From OM182 bacterium MED-G28 (GTDB lineage Bacteria > Pseudomonadota > Gammaproteobacteria > Pseudomonadales > Pseudohongiellaceae), in assembly GCA_002457215.1 (NCBI GenBank), contig NTJZ01000004.1, forward strand, positions 124,001 through 188,000: a DNA stretch of 64,000 nt. Direction: 5' to 3'. Each line of letters begins with the position of its first letter. Within the stretch, counting starts at the first letter, position 1. Made by a program: the position numbers and the translations under genes. Below the pieces are notes generated by a model, which saw only the letters and a program-made list of their open reading frames with translations, searched no databases and was not told the origin of the DNA. Shown one piece after another: positions 1 to 8,981 of this stretch.

Positions 1-453
1 GGGAATTTGCTGCTAGCTGGCGATGGAGAATGCCTAAATTTGCTCGGCTTCCCCAGCGGATCGATGGCCAGAAAACATAAAGATGGTTGGAAAAAAGACA
101 GTAGTCCTTTTAAAGAAGTTATGCTGCAATTAGGTAGTTATTTCGGTGGTGAATTAAGTGAATTTCAGGTTTGCTTAGCGCCGAATGGCACAGAATTTCA
201 GAGAATGGTTTGGGATGCGCTGACGAAAATTCCCTATGGCGAGACTTGGAGTTATGGCCAATTAGCTGAGCATATAGGCAAGCCGAAGGCATCACGAGCT
301 GTCGGCTCAGCAAACGGGTTGAATCCTATTCCAGTGATAATTCCTTGTCACCGTGTTATAGGAAGTAATGGTAAGCTTACTGGTTTTGGCGGAGGTATCG
401 AGACTAAGCAGTATCTCCTCAATCTAGAATCAGAAATCGAGAGGCGAACTTAA
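1..453 (+). CDS. ogt: Methylated-DNA--protein-cysteine methyltransferase, 5'-truncated
   Basis: Suicide DNA-repair protein that moves alkyl groups from O6-alkylguanine (and O4-alkylthymine) onto its own cysteine. The active-site motif PCHRV lies about 35 residues before the end and is preceded by IPVI, as in the Ogt/AGT family; the helix-turn-helix segment with IPYGETWSYGQLA precedes it. The frame is open to base 1, and the first residues (GNLLLAGDGE) match the internal start of the family's N-terminal domain, so the true start lies left of the window; the internal TTG at base 7 is not the start. The downstream gap is AT-rich with no clear terminator. The residue pattern is intact, so the protein is probably active. 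Distinguishing Ogt from an Ada C-terminal domain needs the missing N-terminus. Confidence 0.9.
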   Translation, partial: GNLLLAGDGECLNLLGFPSGSMARKHKDGWKKDSSPFKEVMLQLGSYFGGELSEFQVCLAPNGTEFQRMVWDALTKIPYGETWSYGQLAEHIGKPKASRAVGSANGLNPIPVIIPCHRVIGSNGKLTGFGGGIETKQYLLNLESEIERRT

Positions 454-834
454 TTTTTTGTTAATTCTGGATTTCTCTCGATTTTTAATTCCTAAGTACA
501 TTCATGATACACGTCCCTTGATAGGGATGTCTGTCATCAATAATTCTTGGATGCTAAATCGTTTTAAAGAAGTACAGTAAGGCAAAGTTCTAGCAAACAA
601 TTTCAGATTATCATTAAAAAACCCATTTCTACAAAGCGTGCCTTTCTATTAATTTAAAAATCTATTAAAGCCTTACAAATTGATTGAATAGTTATGTTTT
701 GGGCAGTATTTGTTTCGAGTGTGCTCGCTGGTATAGTGGCCCTCATTTTGCTTATCTGCTAAAAGTGGGGACTAGCTGAGTTATGAATAGAAGTCTTTAT
801 TACCATGATAGATTTTAATGAATAGGAAAATTAC
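454..834. other. Intergenic region, AT-rich
   Basis: 381 bases between the ogt-like gene and the XdhC-family gene. No RNA gene or convincing terminator was seen. It holds one very short hydrophobic reading frame (694-762), listed separately. The GTG start of the next gene is preceded by AGGA at a usable distance. Confidence 0.5.
694..762 (+). CDS. Candidate 22-residue hydrophobic peptide
   Basis: An ATG at 694 opens 22 codons ending TAA at 762. The peptide begins MFWAVFVSSV and stays hydrophobic throughout, ending LILLIC, so it could be a single-pass membrane microprotein. There is no good ribosome binding site in the preceding bases. Short hydrophobic frames arise by chance in T-rich DNA, so the call is weak and rests on composition only. 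Confidence 0.15.
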   Translation: MFWAVFVSSVLAGIVALILLIC

Positions 835-1806
835 GTGCTAAGCAGTCAACAACAGATTATTTCCTTTGTAGCTGATCGCTTGCAGAGCAAGACTCCAGTT
901 TGGCTCTGCACGATTATTAAAACTTGGGGCTCTTCTCCAAGACCGATAGGGGCCATGATGGCCTGTACGATGAAGGGTGAATTGGTGGGTTCCATCTCTG
1001 GGGGCTGTATTGAAGAAGATTTTTTGGAGCAGTTAAGAGATGGTACTTTAAAACAACAATTCGAGGCTGAAAGAAAACCTTTTATAGTTCGCTATGGTGA
1101 AACTGAGGCAGAGCAGGCAAGATTAAAGCTGCCCTGTGGTGGTCAGTTACATGTATTAGTGGAATTCATCGAAGCAACTGAAGTAAATGTTGGAGTATTC
1201 ACTGACCTCAGCTCGGCTCTTGAAAACCACACAAAAATTAGCCGTGTTCTCGATTTGTCTAGCGGGGCTATTTTTGCGGATGATCAGAGTAATGAAAATG
1301 CCGTCACCTTAGATGATAACAGGATAATTCATAGCCTTAGCCCTATGTATCGGTTGTTATTGCTTGGTGCTGGGGATGTAGCGAGATATGTAGCAGAAAT
1401 GGCTTTGGCATTAGAATACGATGTAATGCTTTGTGATCCTCGCCCTCAATACTTAGATAATTGGGATGTAGAAGGGGTTGAAACTACGCCACGCTTGCCA
1501 GATGATGTTGTACGAGAGGGTTTCAGTAACCCTTATAGCGGCATTATCGCCTTGGCTCATGACCCTAGAGTAGATGATATGGCCTTAATGGAAGCTTTAA
1601 AGACCAATGCATTCTATGTTGGTGCCATGGGATCGGAACGTACTTCGGCAGCTCGACGAGAACGTTTACCAGAGTTGGGGCTAAGTGGAGATGAGATCGA
1701 TAATTTGCGTGCGCCAATAGGACTTCAGATTGAAAGTAAAACACCAGCCGAAATTGCGATCTCTATAATGGCGGAAGTTACCGCTGTTCGCCATGGAATA
1801 GGCTAA
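835..1806 (+). CDS. XdhC/CoxI-family molybdenum-enzyme maturation protein
   Basis: Members of this family bind molybdenum cofactor and help sulfurate or insert it into xanthine dehydrogenase-type molybdenum hydroxylases. The N-terminal XdhC domain is marked by TWGSSPRPIGAMMA and GSISGGCIEEDF (about residues 30-65), then LPCGGQLHVLVE near residue 100. The C-terminal Rossmann-type domain shows LLLLGAGDVARY followed by VMLCDPRP and FYVGAMGSERT. The length of 323 aa fits the longer XdhC proteins. The start is GTG, preceded by AGGAAAA. No xanthine dehydrogenase subunit lies in the window; a MobA-like transferase (18872-19447) that could serve the same pathway is 17 kb away. Family is certain; the client enzyme is unknown. 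Confidence 0.88.
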   Translation: MLSSQQQIISFVADRLQSKTPVWLCTIIKTWGSSPRPIGAMMACTMKGELVGSISGGCIEEDFLEQLRDGTLKQQFEAERKPFIVRYGETEAEQARLKLPCGGQLHVLVEFIEATEVNVGVFTDLSSALENHTKISRVLDLSSGAIFADDQSNENAVTLDDNRIIHSLSPMYRLLLLGAGDVARYVAEMALALEYDVMLCDPRPQYLDNWDVEGVETTPRLPDDVVREGFSNPYSGIIALAHDPRVDDMALMEALKTNAFYVGAMGSERTSAARRERLPELGLSGDEIDNLRAPIGLQIESKTPAEIAISIMAEVTAVRHGIG

Positions 1807-1906
1807 TTCGCTATCTTAAAAAGGCTTTGCTTTAAGTTTTATATTTATGAAGTTGAAAAAGGAAAAGGACAGTAATGGCTACCCTTTTTTTCTCTTTCAA
1901 AACAAA

Positions 1907-2926
1907 TTATTGTTGAATTTTTCGTTCTTGCCCTTGGGCTTCCATGGACTCCAATTGCCTAGCCCCTGCAAGAATGCCAATCATGCCGTAGTTACCCTCG
2001 TGGCATGCATATTCATAAACCGGCTCATTTAGACGGCTAAGAGGATATTCCCCTGACCATTGCGCTGTGTATACACTAGGATCATCGACGGTAAAACCAT
2101 AGACGATTTTGTTCTCACCGGTTCTACGAAACGTTTCAATAACTGTAAGATTTTCCGTTGGGGCGCCCTGATAACTGTGCCACGAATTGTAGTTTTTAGT
2201 TTCTACTATGAGGGTGTCGCCTTCCCAGCGGCCGATTGAGTCACCCATCCATTTCTGATGTGACTGAGAGACCGTGCTGCGCTCATCAGAAATTTTGATA
2301 ATGCGTATATCGTGCACCATTTCAACAATAATACTGATATAACCAGGCGATTGTACGATTTGCATATGGCTGTTATACATAACAGGAGACATAACAGGGC
2401 CAGAACTATTGCCGAAGGCAACTAGGCAGCGTTCCCCAAGGCCTCGACCCTCAGGGCCGTCATTGCGATTAGGCTGATTTGCGCGAATTTCCGCAATGCG
2501 TTCCCTAAAGCCGGCAACGCGCTCAGGGATTCGTCCGTTAGGGGGATCTATGATAGCTGAAGTACGAAATTCGCCATCAATAGTTGGTAAGAACATGCCT
2601 CTGTCAGTCCAAAATAGATCGTAATTTCCAACAGGGGGTAGGGCTTCTAACTTGGGTGCTTCTCTATTTGGATCAAGGGGCTTGTTGTCGTTCTCGACTC
2701 GTTCTTGGGCGGCATGCTCTAATACTAACGCTTCTTCTTCCGAGTAGGCGCGCTTATTGCCTAGTTCCTGGGGGCGCTGGAAGGGCATTACTGTGTTATT
2801 GCGCCAATTACCTTGGAAATCTGGCACTCCCCATTCGGTTAGGGGAGCTTCATAATTTTGGGCCAAACAGCTGCCAGAAATCGCGAATGCTAAGGCTGCT
2901 GTAACACCTATATGTCTTACTTGCAT
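1907..2926 (-). CDS. Secreted protein of unknown function (WG-PD-GNW type)
   Basis: Unrecognised at the level of function. The N-terminus is a clear Sec signal peptide (short basic stretch, hydrophobic core, SGSCLAQ cleavage region). The mature protein opens with WGVPDFQGNW, resembling the repeated PDLSGVW-like opening seen in a large set of secreted proteins in marine gammaproteobacteria and Acidobacteria. Later blocks include DPPNGRIP, SPGYISIIVEMVHD and WEGDTLIVET. Start: an upstream ATG at 2938 exists, but the ATG at 2926 has GGAG six bases away, so the shorter form (339 aa) is preferred. It is monocistronic. Two cysteines remain in the mature part (CLVAFGN, YACHEGN). Likely periplasmic or extracellular; no catalytic motif was identified. 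Confidence 0.7.
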   Translation of the reverse strand: MQVRHIGVTAALAFAISGSCLAQNYEAPLTEWGVPDFQGNWRNNTVMPFQRPQELGNKRAYSEEEALVLEHAAQERVENDNKPLDPNREAPKLEALPPVGNYDLFWTDRGMFLPTIDGEFRTSAIIDPPNGRIPERVAGFRERIAEIRANQPNRNDGPEGRGLGERCLVAFGNSSGPVMSPVMYNSHMQIVQSPGYISIIVEMVHDIRIIKISDERSTVSQSHQKWMGDSIGRWEGDTLIVETKNYNSWHSYQGAPTENLTVIETFRRTGENKIVYGFTVDDPSVYTAQWSGEYPLSRLNEPVYEYACHEGNYGMIGILAGARQLESMEAQGQERKIQQ

Positions 2927-3080
2927 CTTTTTCTCCATAAGAAAACCGATCTAAACTATTATATTTCTTAAAGTTATTATCTAGAATAATGGATGTATTT
3001 TACGGAATAAGCTTTGTGATTTACAGGGTGAACTGGTCACCATTTGTGACAGACAAGACTGGATTTTTTCAGTCCGCATG

Positions 3081-3112
3081 AAAAAGGCCGTACCCATAGG
3101 GGCCGACCTTTT
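3081..3112 (-). terminator. Rho-independent terminator of the 128-aa secreted protein gene
   Basis: Read on the minus strand, AAAAGGTCG pairs with CGGCCTTTTT (one G-U wobble) around a 13-base loop, ending in a T run. It lies 33 bases past the stop of the gene at 3145-3531. On the plus strand the same hairpin carries an A-C mismatch, so it fits better as a minus-strand terminator. Confidence 0.7.
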
Positions 3113-3144
3113 GCTATGCGCTTCGATTTAAATAGTATTAGAGA

Positions 3145-3531
3145 CTATGGGAACAATTCCGCCAATGTAGCTTTTGCTTCGTCACTAGGCACATGGTTAA
3201 TACCTGCAATAATTCCTGCTAGTGCTTTTGCAAAGTCAGGAGCTTGCGTATTGGCTTGTATTGCAGCCATTTGATCTTTCCCTTCAGCGCTAGCAGCGTG
3301 GCTAATATTGGCTACAGTATTCGCCATGTTTCTCACCCCTTGAGGGAGATTTGCGTTAGCCTCGATTTCTGCGAGAGTTGCTTTGTCAGTATCTGAAGGA
3401 AAATGATTGAGTGAGGCAACGATATCAGCAATAGTTTTTAAGGCGGCACCAGCATCTTGAGCTACGGCTGTGTGAGAAAAGAATCCTCCAAACATAAGAA
3501 CCATAAGGCTACTTTTTAGTATTTTTATCAT
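3145..3531 (-). CDS. Small secreted protein with a tandem internal repeat
   Basis: Function unknown. 128 aa. A Sec signal peptide (MIKILKSSLMVLMFGGFFSH, then TAVAQ) is followed by an alanine-rich, probably all-helical mature part. An internal duplication is visible: IVASLNHFPSDTDKATLAEI in the first half and IIAGINHVPSDEAKATLAEL at the C-terminus, separated by a related ANTVANISHAASAEGKDQMA segment, suggesting three degenerate copies of a 30-40 residue unit. The start is supported by AAGGAG seven bases upstream. It has its own terminator and no operon partner. No cysteines or metal motifs are seen in the mature part. It may be a small periplasmic helical-repeat protein; this is inference from composition only. 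Confidence 0.75.
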   Translation of the reverse strand: MIKILKSSLMVLMFGGFFSHTAVAQDAGAALKTIADIVASLNHFPSDTDKATLAEIEANANLPQGVRNMANTVANISHAASAEGKDQMAAIQANTQAPDFAKALAGIIAGINHVPSDEAKATLAELFP

Positions 3532-3671
3532 TTTGGGCTCCTTATAAGGAAAGCATGAGTTTTGAGATGATTTTTGAGTCTATCCTATAAGTCTTGCATT
3601 AAATAGGCTTTAAAGAAGTTTTCAGTCTATGAATATCTGAGTGCTTGCGAAGGCGTAAACCATACAAATGA

Positions 3672-5123
3672 TTAAGCAGATTCTTGAACGTTAGGCACAT
3701 AGCGTGGCCACGGCTGGGATTTCTCAAGTTGACTGGCTAGATCTAATAATAGTTGATCAGAACCCCATGATCCGGTGAACATAACACCCACCGGTAATCC
3801 GATTGCGGAGCGGTGTAATGGAATCGACATACTTGGCTGGCCAGTGCCGTTATAAATTGAAGTAAAGCCACTGTATTGACGAAATCGTTGGGTATATTCC
3901 TTCATGTCATTGCTATTCATGTTTAACCAGCCCAATTTCGCAGGAGTTTTCGTCAGTACCGGTGACACGATAATGTCGCAAGACTGGTGAAATTGAGCCA
4001 TTGTTACTTCTGCTGCGTACAGTAAATCCCTTGCTTGCAAAAATTCTACAGCGGTTACGTCGCTGCCGAGTTTTGCCACGATGCGAGTCGATGTTTCTAT
4101 ATCTGCTTCATTTAATTTTAAGTCAAGTTGGCAAATTCGTGCATGTACTCTTTGAAAGATATGGGTATTTATTAACTTAGACATAGCTGAGGTGATAGGC
4201 CCATAATCAATAGGGTGGTTTATTTCTTCAATTTTGTGACCTAGGGACTCACAGAGCATGCCAGCTTGCTTTACGCCATCGAGGCAGTCATTGTCGATGG
4301 CCTGATCTAAAGGATGTTGGAGTTGCAGCCCTATTTTGAGAGAACGCGGCTCTGAGCCTAACTTATCGAGAAAAGATTTCGGTGCAGGTGGCAACGGGAA
4401 AAGATTGGCTTGCTCGAGTTTAATTATGTCGAGGAAAGCTGCGCTATCTCGTACACTTTGACTAACAACATGGCCAACACTCATGCCGCTCCAACTATCT
4501 CCTAGCTTATTCTCGATTGCCGTTAATCCTCGGCTCGGTTTTAAGCCGAATAAACCACAACAGGCTGCAGGAATCCGTATTGAACCGCCGCCGTCCGTTG
4601 CATGTGCTACTGGAGAGATGCCCGCGGCAACTGCTGCCGCCGCCCCGCCACTGGATCCGCCAGTAGAGTATTCTAGATTCCATGGATTTCGAGTAATACC
4701 GTTCGCTATTGGTTCGGTGGTAAGTGTGAGGCCGAATTCTGGAGTATTCGTTAGGCCGAATATATTAAGTCCTGCGTTTAAATATTTTTGTACAATGTTT
4801 GAAGAAATATTTGCTTTGTTGTCTTTAAAAAGATTGCTGCCAAAAGTGGCGGGTAGCCCTTTTACAGTGCTCAAATCTTTGATGAGAAAAGGAAAGCCTG
4901 CAAGAATACTTTTCTGCAAATACTCAGCTGAGTTATCAATTATCTTCGCGGTTTCTAGTGCTCGCTCGAAATTCTGGGTGACAATAGAGTGAATGCTGGA
5001 CTCAACTTTTTCTGCTCGATTTATAGCGCACTCAGTAACTTCAACTACCGAATAATCACCAGCGCGAATGCCTGCTGATAATTCAACTGCATCCTTGCCA
5101 AGATAGTCCTCGCTTTCTAGCAT
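3672..5123 (-). CDS. Amidase signature family hydrolase
   Basis: Serine hydrolase of the amidase signature (AS) family, acting on a carboxamide of unknown identity. The Ser-cisSer-Lys triad is visible: Lys82 in PFLIKDLS, cis-Ser158 in STGGSSGGAAAA and nucleophile Ser181 in DGGGSIRIPAA. At 483 aa it has the usual family length and no signal peptide, so it is cytosolic. It stands alone, with no gatB or gatC nearby, so it is not the GatA subunit of the tRNA amidotransferase. The overall pattern recalls 6-aminohexanoate-cyclic-dimer hydrolase-like and aryl-amidase members. Substrate cannot be told from sequence. Confidence 0.88.
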   Translation of the reverse strand: MLESEDYLGKDAVELSAGIRAGDYSVVEVTECAINRAEKVESSIHSIVTQNFERALETAKIIDNSAEYLQKSILAGFPFLIKDLSTVKGLPATFGSNLFKDNKANISSNIVQKYLNAGLNIFGLTNTPEFGLTLTTEPIANGITRNPWNLEYSTGGSSGGAAAAVAAGISPVAHATDGGGSIRIPAACCGLFGLKPSRGLTAIENKLGDSWSGMSVGHVVSQSVRDSAAFLDIIKLEQANLFPLPPAPKSFLDKLGSEPRSLKIGLQLQHPLDQAIDNDCLDGVKQAGMLCESLGHKIEEINHPIDYGPITSAMSKLINTHIFQRVHARICQLDLKLNEADIETSTRIVAKLGSDVTAVEFLQARDLLYAAEVTMAQFHQSCDIIVSPVLTKTPAKLGWLNMNSNDMKEYTQRFRQYSGFTSIYNGTGQPSMSIPLHRSAIGLPVGVMFTGSWGSDQLLLDLASQLEKSQPWPRYVPNVQESA

Positions 5124-5287
5124 AAGCGTATTAAGATAAATAATCAGATATTGGTCTGGCTATCATCTTTCTTCCTTTTTAGGGGTAAGTGAATTGATTT
5201 ACTTTCCAGGTCTTCATTAGCTGTTTTCTTGCCTTTAGTTTACTAAATAGTCGGGAGACAAATATTTTTGTCAGCTTTCATGCTCTA

Positions 5288-6301
5288 TTAGAATCTACTC
5301 CCGGTATACCAGCCCGCTTTAGATGCGGTCTGCTCAACTTTATCAGCAACGTCTAGTATAAGAGAGAATAGAGCCATGCGCACGAGTACGCCATTATCTG
5401 TTTGTCGAAATATCGCTAAATTTGGATGCTGATTCAGGTCATTGTCTAATTCATTTGCATCTTTGCGAGAATCGCGAGGGAGTGGGTGCATGATTACCGT
5501 ATTTGGTTGGCAATTACGGGTATAGATCGCCTGATTTAATCTAAATCTGCCACGATAAATATCTGCTTCCAGTTTAGAGGTAAAGCGCTCTTCCTGAATT
5601 CTTGTTAGATAGACCGTATTGTTATCACCGAGGCCGGATTCCATATCATCAGTTTCTATCACGGTATGCCCGGCATCACCTAACTTACCGACAATATCTT
5701 TGGGCATCTTTAATTCTTTTGGTGAAATCAGAGTGAAGTGAATATCATTGTACAGTTGTAAAAGTTGTGAAAGAGAATGCACCGTGCGTCCATGTTTGAG
5801 ATCGCCAACCATTGCTATATTCATGCCATCGATTTTAGTATCGTTAGATGCCAGTTCTTTTTTTATTGTATATAAATCTAATAAAGCTTGAGAGGGGTGC
5901 TCATTGGGCCCATCGCCACCATTAATCACTGGCACCCTGCTGGCCTTGGCAAATTCTGCAACCGATCCAACTTGTGGATGGCGCATGACAATTACATCGC
6001 TATAACCGGAAATCACTCGAGCAGTATCATAGAGAGATTCGCCTTTTGAGATAGACGAAGCTTTTACATCGGTAGTTTCGCGAACATGACCGCCAAGCAA
6101 ATTGAAGGCGCAACCAAAACTGACCCGGGTGCGAGTGCTGGGTTCAAAAAACATATTACCGAGGATTGCACCTTCTAGAGCTTTGGTGAAGTGTTCGCGA
6201 TGAGCATACGGTTCCATAGTGTCAGCAACCGCAAAGACTCTTTCTACATCGTCTCTTGCAAACTGATTAACGCTAATTATATGGGCGCCCCGAAAATCCA
6301 T
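5288..6301 (-). CDS. pyrB: Aspartate carbamoyltransferase catalytic chain
   Basis: Second step of pyrimidine synthesis: carbamoyl phosphate plus aspartate to N-carbamoylaspartate. The carbamoyl phosphate motif STRTR lies at residues 55-59 (FFEPSTRTRVSF), followed by NEHPSQALLDLYTI and HPLPRDSRKD. At 337 aa it is longer than the E. coli chain (311 aa) and has a C-terminal tail; it resembles the long Shewanella-type form. No regulatory chain (pyrI) and no inactive dihydroorotase partner is adjacent, so allosteric control by pyrI is not expected from this locus. The true dihydroorotase gene pyrC is 23 kb away in this window. Monocistronic as far as can be seen. Confidence 0.94.
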   Translation of the reverse strand: MDFRGAHIISVNQFARDDVERVFAVADTMEPYAHREHFTKALEGAILGNMFFEPSTRTRVSFGCAFNLLGGHVRETTDVKASSISKGESLYDTARVISGYSDVIVMRHPQVGSVAEFAKASRVPVINGGDGPNEHPSQALLDLYTIKKELASNDTKIDGMNIAMVGDLKHGRTVHSLSQLLQLYNDIHFTLISPKELKMPKDIVGKLGDAGHTVIETDDMESGLGDNNTVYLTRIQEERFTSKLEADIYRGRFRLNQAIYTRNCQPNTVIMHPLPRDSRKDANELDNDLNQHPNLAIFRQTDNGVLVRMALFSLILDVADKVEQTASKAGWYTGSRF

Positions 6302-6552
6302 AATCTATAGCTAGTACCTGCAAGGTCCACATGTTAGTGGAATCATTTTTTGTTTTACTAAAAACAGTTCAATATTACTACAGTAGGGCTTGGATTGCAG
6401 TTAACATCGTTCTGGTTCATCATTTTTGGTTTCAGAATTTGGTGCTTTCTAGCGAATTTATTTGGCACAGTCGTTAAAACTTAAGCTCAGAATGTATTTA
6501 ACTCAGGAAATTGTCATGCATTTTACTACTCAGCGAGAAGGACATCATACTA

Positions 6553-7992
6553 ATGACTTCTACTAGTATCTATTGGTATGACTTTGAGACTTTCGGCGCT
6601 GACCCACGTCGCGATCGAGCTTGTCAGTTCGCTGGAATTCGGACTGATGAGGAATTGAATATTATTGGTGACCCACTAGTTCTATATTGCCAGCCATCCA
6701 ATGATTTCCTACCTAATCCATTCGCCTGTCTTATCACTGGTATTACTCCACAAAAAGCAAACATGGAAGGTGTCGCTGAGGCAGAGTTTATAAAGCTTAT
6801 TAATAATGAATTTTCAGTACCCAATACATGCGTCGCTGGTTACAACAGTATTAGGTTTGATGATGAAATTACGCGTCAAACTCTTTACCGGAATTTATTC
6901 GATCCATACGAAAGAGAATGGAAGAATGGAAACTCGCGCTGGGACATTATTGACATGTTGCGTCTTTGTGCGGCAACACGCCCTGAAGGGATTAATTGGC
7001 CAAAGAAAGATAATGGCGCTAACAGTTTTAAGCTTGATCAGCTAACGTTGGCTAATGAAATTGATCATACCGATGCACACGACGCACTCAGTGATGTGAT
7101 TGCGACAATCGAAATGGCAAAGTTGGTTAAGAATAAACAACCTAAACTGTATGAATATGTCTATCAATTAAAAAATAAGAATAAGGTTCGTTTAGAGTTA
7201 GATCTATTAACGCAAAAACCAATACTTCATGTATCCATGCGCTATCCAGCATCGAAGGGCTGCCTTGCGCTGATCATGCCAATTTGTAGCCACCCTACTA
7301 ACAAGAATGGCGTAATTGTTTATGACCTGCTGGAAGATCCATCTAACTGGTCTGATTTAAGCGTCGAGGAAATAAAAAAGCGGATTTACACGCCGAAAGA
7401 TAAATTATCTAAAGGAGAGTCACGGATTCCTTTGAAAACCCTGCACGTTAATCGTTGCCCAGTAATTGCATCTCCCGCAGTTTTGCAAAAAGATCAAGCT
7501 GAAATATGCCAGATAAACTTAGATAGCTGCCGAATTCACTGGGAGAAGATCCAAGGAGACCAAGTAGTAAAGGAAAAAGTGAGCTCAGCCTTTAACGATG
7601 AAAGTTTTCCTATAGAGACAGATCCCGATTTAATGATTTACAGTGGGGGGTTTTTTAGTGATAACGACCGCAGTCTTATGGAGACAATCAGAGAGACTGA
7701 GGCTGGTGACCTCGGTCGATTAGATTTACCGTTCCGCGATCCGCGTTTGCAGGAAATGTTGTTTCGGTATCGCGCACGAAACTACATGGGTACTCTTAAT
7801 CAGGATGAGCAAGAACGATGGAAAAAATATCGAAAAGACAAACTACTAAATCCTGATGCGATTACCCGTTACAGAAAAGAAACAGAAAAAGCCTGGGACA
7901 GAGTTAGTGAAGCCAAAGATATTAGGGGTCAAGCAATTCTGAGCGAATTGCAGGAATATGTCGACGAACTGGTTCAATCTTTAATGGAGTAG
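6553..7992 (+). CDS. sbcB: Exodeoxyribonuclease I
   Basis: 3'-to-5' single-strand DNA exonuclease used in recombination and mismatch repair. The DEDD exonuclease site opens with WYDFETFGADP, followed by GYNSIRFDDE and the HDALSDV motif; the SH3-like and helical C-terminal regions follow, with FRYRARNY near the end. An in-frame TTG at 6511 would extend it by 14 residues, but the ATG at 6553 is preceded by AGAAGGA ten bases away and gives 479 aa, close to E. coli ExoI (475 aa). Its 3' end overlaps the convergent amidohydrolase gene by 19 bases. Confidence 0.93.
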   Translation: MTSTSIYWYDFETFGADPRRDRACQFAGIRTDEELNIIGDPLVLYCQPSNDFLPNPFACLITGITPQKANMEGVAEAEFIKLINNEFSVPNTCVAGYNSIRFDDEITRQTLYRNLFDPYEREWKNGNSRWDIIDMLRLCAATRPEGINWPKKDNGANSFKLDQLTLANEIDHTDAHDALSDVIATIEMAKLVKNKQPKLYEYVYQLKNKNKVRLELDLLTQKPILHVSMRYPASKGCLALIMPICSHPTNKNGVIVYDLLEDPSNWSDLSVEEIKKRIYTPKDKLSKGESRIPLKTLHVNRCPVIASPAVLQKDQAEICQINLDSCRIHWEKIQGDQVVKEKVSSAFNDESFPIETDPDLMIYSGGFFSDNDRSLMETIRETEAGDLGRLDLPFRDPRLQEMLFRYRARNYMGTLNQDEQERWKKYRKDKLLNPDAITRYRKETEKAWDRVSEAKDIRGQAILSELQEYVDELVQSLME

Positions 7993-8981
7993 AAATTCGC
8001 AGCAGTATCGTGGAACAGGAAATTCTTTTCGTCGACGCTAAACTCTGCAGTAATACGTTTAAAAGAGTTCCAAAGAACATTATAGGAACAGGATGTTTTA
8101 TCCACTGGAAAATTGCTCTCAAACATACATCTTGTCGGGCCAAACCGTTCGATGCAATGAAGGATGTAGGGTTGGATCGCTTCGGCGAGAGCAGCTGAAG
8201 TTGGAGGACGTTCTTGCTTGTGCAAGTCAAAGCCATTAATCGGCATCGCCAAGCCTCCTAGTTTTACCACCATATTCTCGCATTTGGCGAGTTGATTAAT
8301 TCTTTCTTTCCATGTCTTGAATATTTCTTTTCTTTTTGATCTATAAGGGCCAATTCCGAGTGGGCCACCGACATGATCGAGAACGATGGCTTGGTTTGGA
8401 AAAGCCCGCGCTAATGACAACAACTCCTCTAGTTGCGTGTGATAGAGCCAAGTGTCGAAGGTAAGATTATAATCAGCAAGGTGCGAAAAGCCTTTTCTAA
8501 ATAATTTACTGAGATAAAGCTGCGGTGGAGGCTTGGTATGGGAATTTCTTATCTCAATGCTAGCATCCCAGCCACAGGCATGGCGAACGCCACGGAATCG
8601 ATTAGGGCTGGCTTCAATATGCGCTGCTAATACTTCTTCGACTGAATCTCCTAGTAATAAATCAGCAAATCCGACTATTGCCGCTGAGACCTTAGTTTTA
8701 TTAAATTTTTCAGTAATGCTTATGTCTGCAATGCTTTGCGCAAACTGGGTTTCTCCCACCGGTGCTAGTGCGATGCTAGAATCCTTTTTATATTTAGAAA
8801 GGCATTCTACAAAAACTGTAGAGACAATATTATGACCACTGTCAGTATCGTCTAATAAGTCTGTCAATAGGTAACGACTTTCTGGGTGATCCCAAAGATG
8901 ATGGTGGGGGTCACAGATCCGCAATTCAGGCTCGAGAGTTTCTTCTTTAGTTTGGGCTAACCATGCTTTGTCGATGGGCAT
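7974..8981 (-). CDS. Amidohydrolase-2 family metal-dependent hydrolase
   Basis: TIM-barrel hydrolase of the amidohydrolase-related family (2-pyrone-4,6-dicarboxylate lactonase / ACMSD-like group). The metal-binding start DPHHHLWDHPESRYL is near residue 25, then FRGVRHACGWD, AIVLDHVGGPLG, VVKLGGLAMP and CMFESNFPVDK, the last carrying the conserved acidic residue region. No signal peptide. 335 aa is normal. The gene converges on sbcB with a 19-base overlap and is not in an operon, so its substrate cannot be inferred from neighbours. Confidence 0.85.
   Translation of the reverse strand: MPIDKAWLAQTKEETLEPELRICDPHHHLWDHPESRYLLTDLLDDTDSGHNIVSTVFVECLSKYKKDSSIALAPVGETQFAQSIADISITEKFNKTKVSAAIVGFADLLLGDSVEEVLAAHIEASPNRFRGVRHACGWDASIEIRNSHTKPPPQLYLSKLFRKGFSHLADYNLTFDTWLYHTQLEELLSLARAFPNQAIVLDHVGGPLGIGPYRSKRKEIFKTWKERINQLAKCENMVVKLGGLAMPINGFDLHKQERPPTSAALAEAIQPYILHCIERFGPTRCMFESNFPVDKTSCSYNVLWNSFKRITAEFSVDEKNFLFHDTAANFYSIKD

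Noticed and set aside
6326-6351. Short hairpin with T run upstream of pyrB (TCCAC/GTGGA).
   Set aside because: The T run is on the plus strand where no gene precedes it; stem is only 5 bp, so not a pyrB attenuator.
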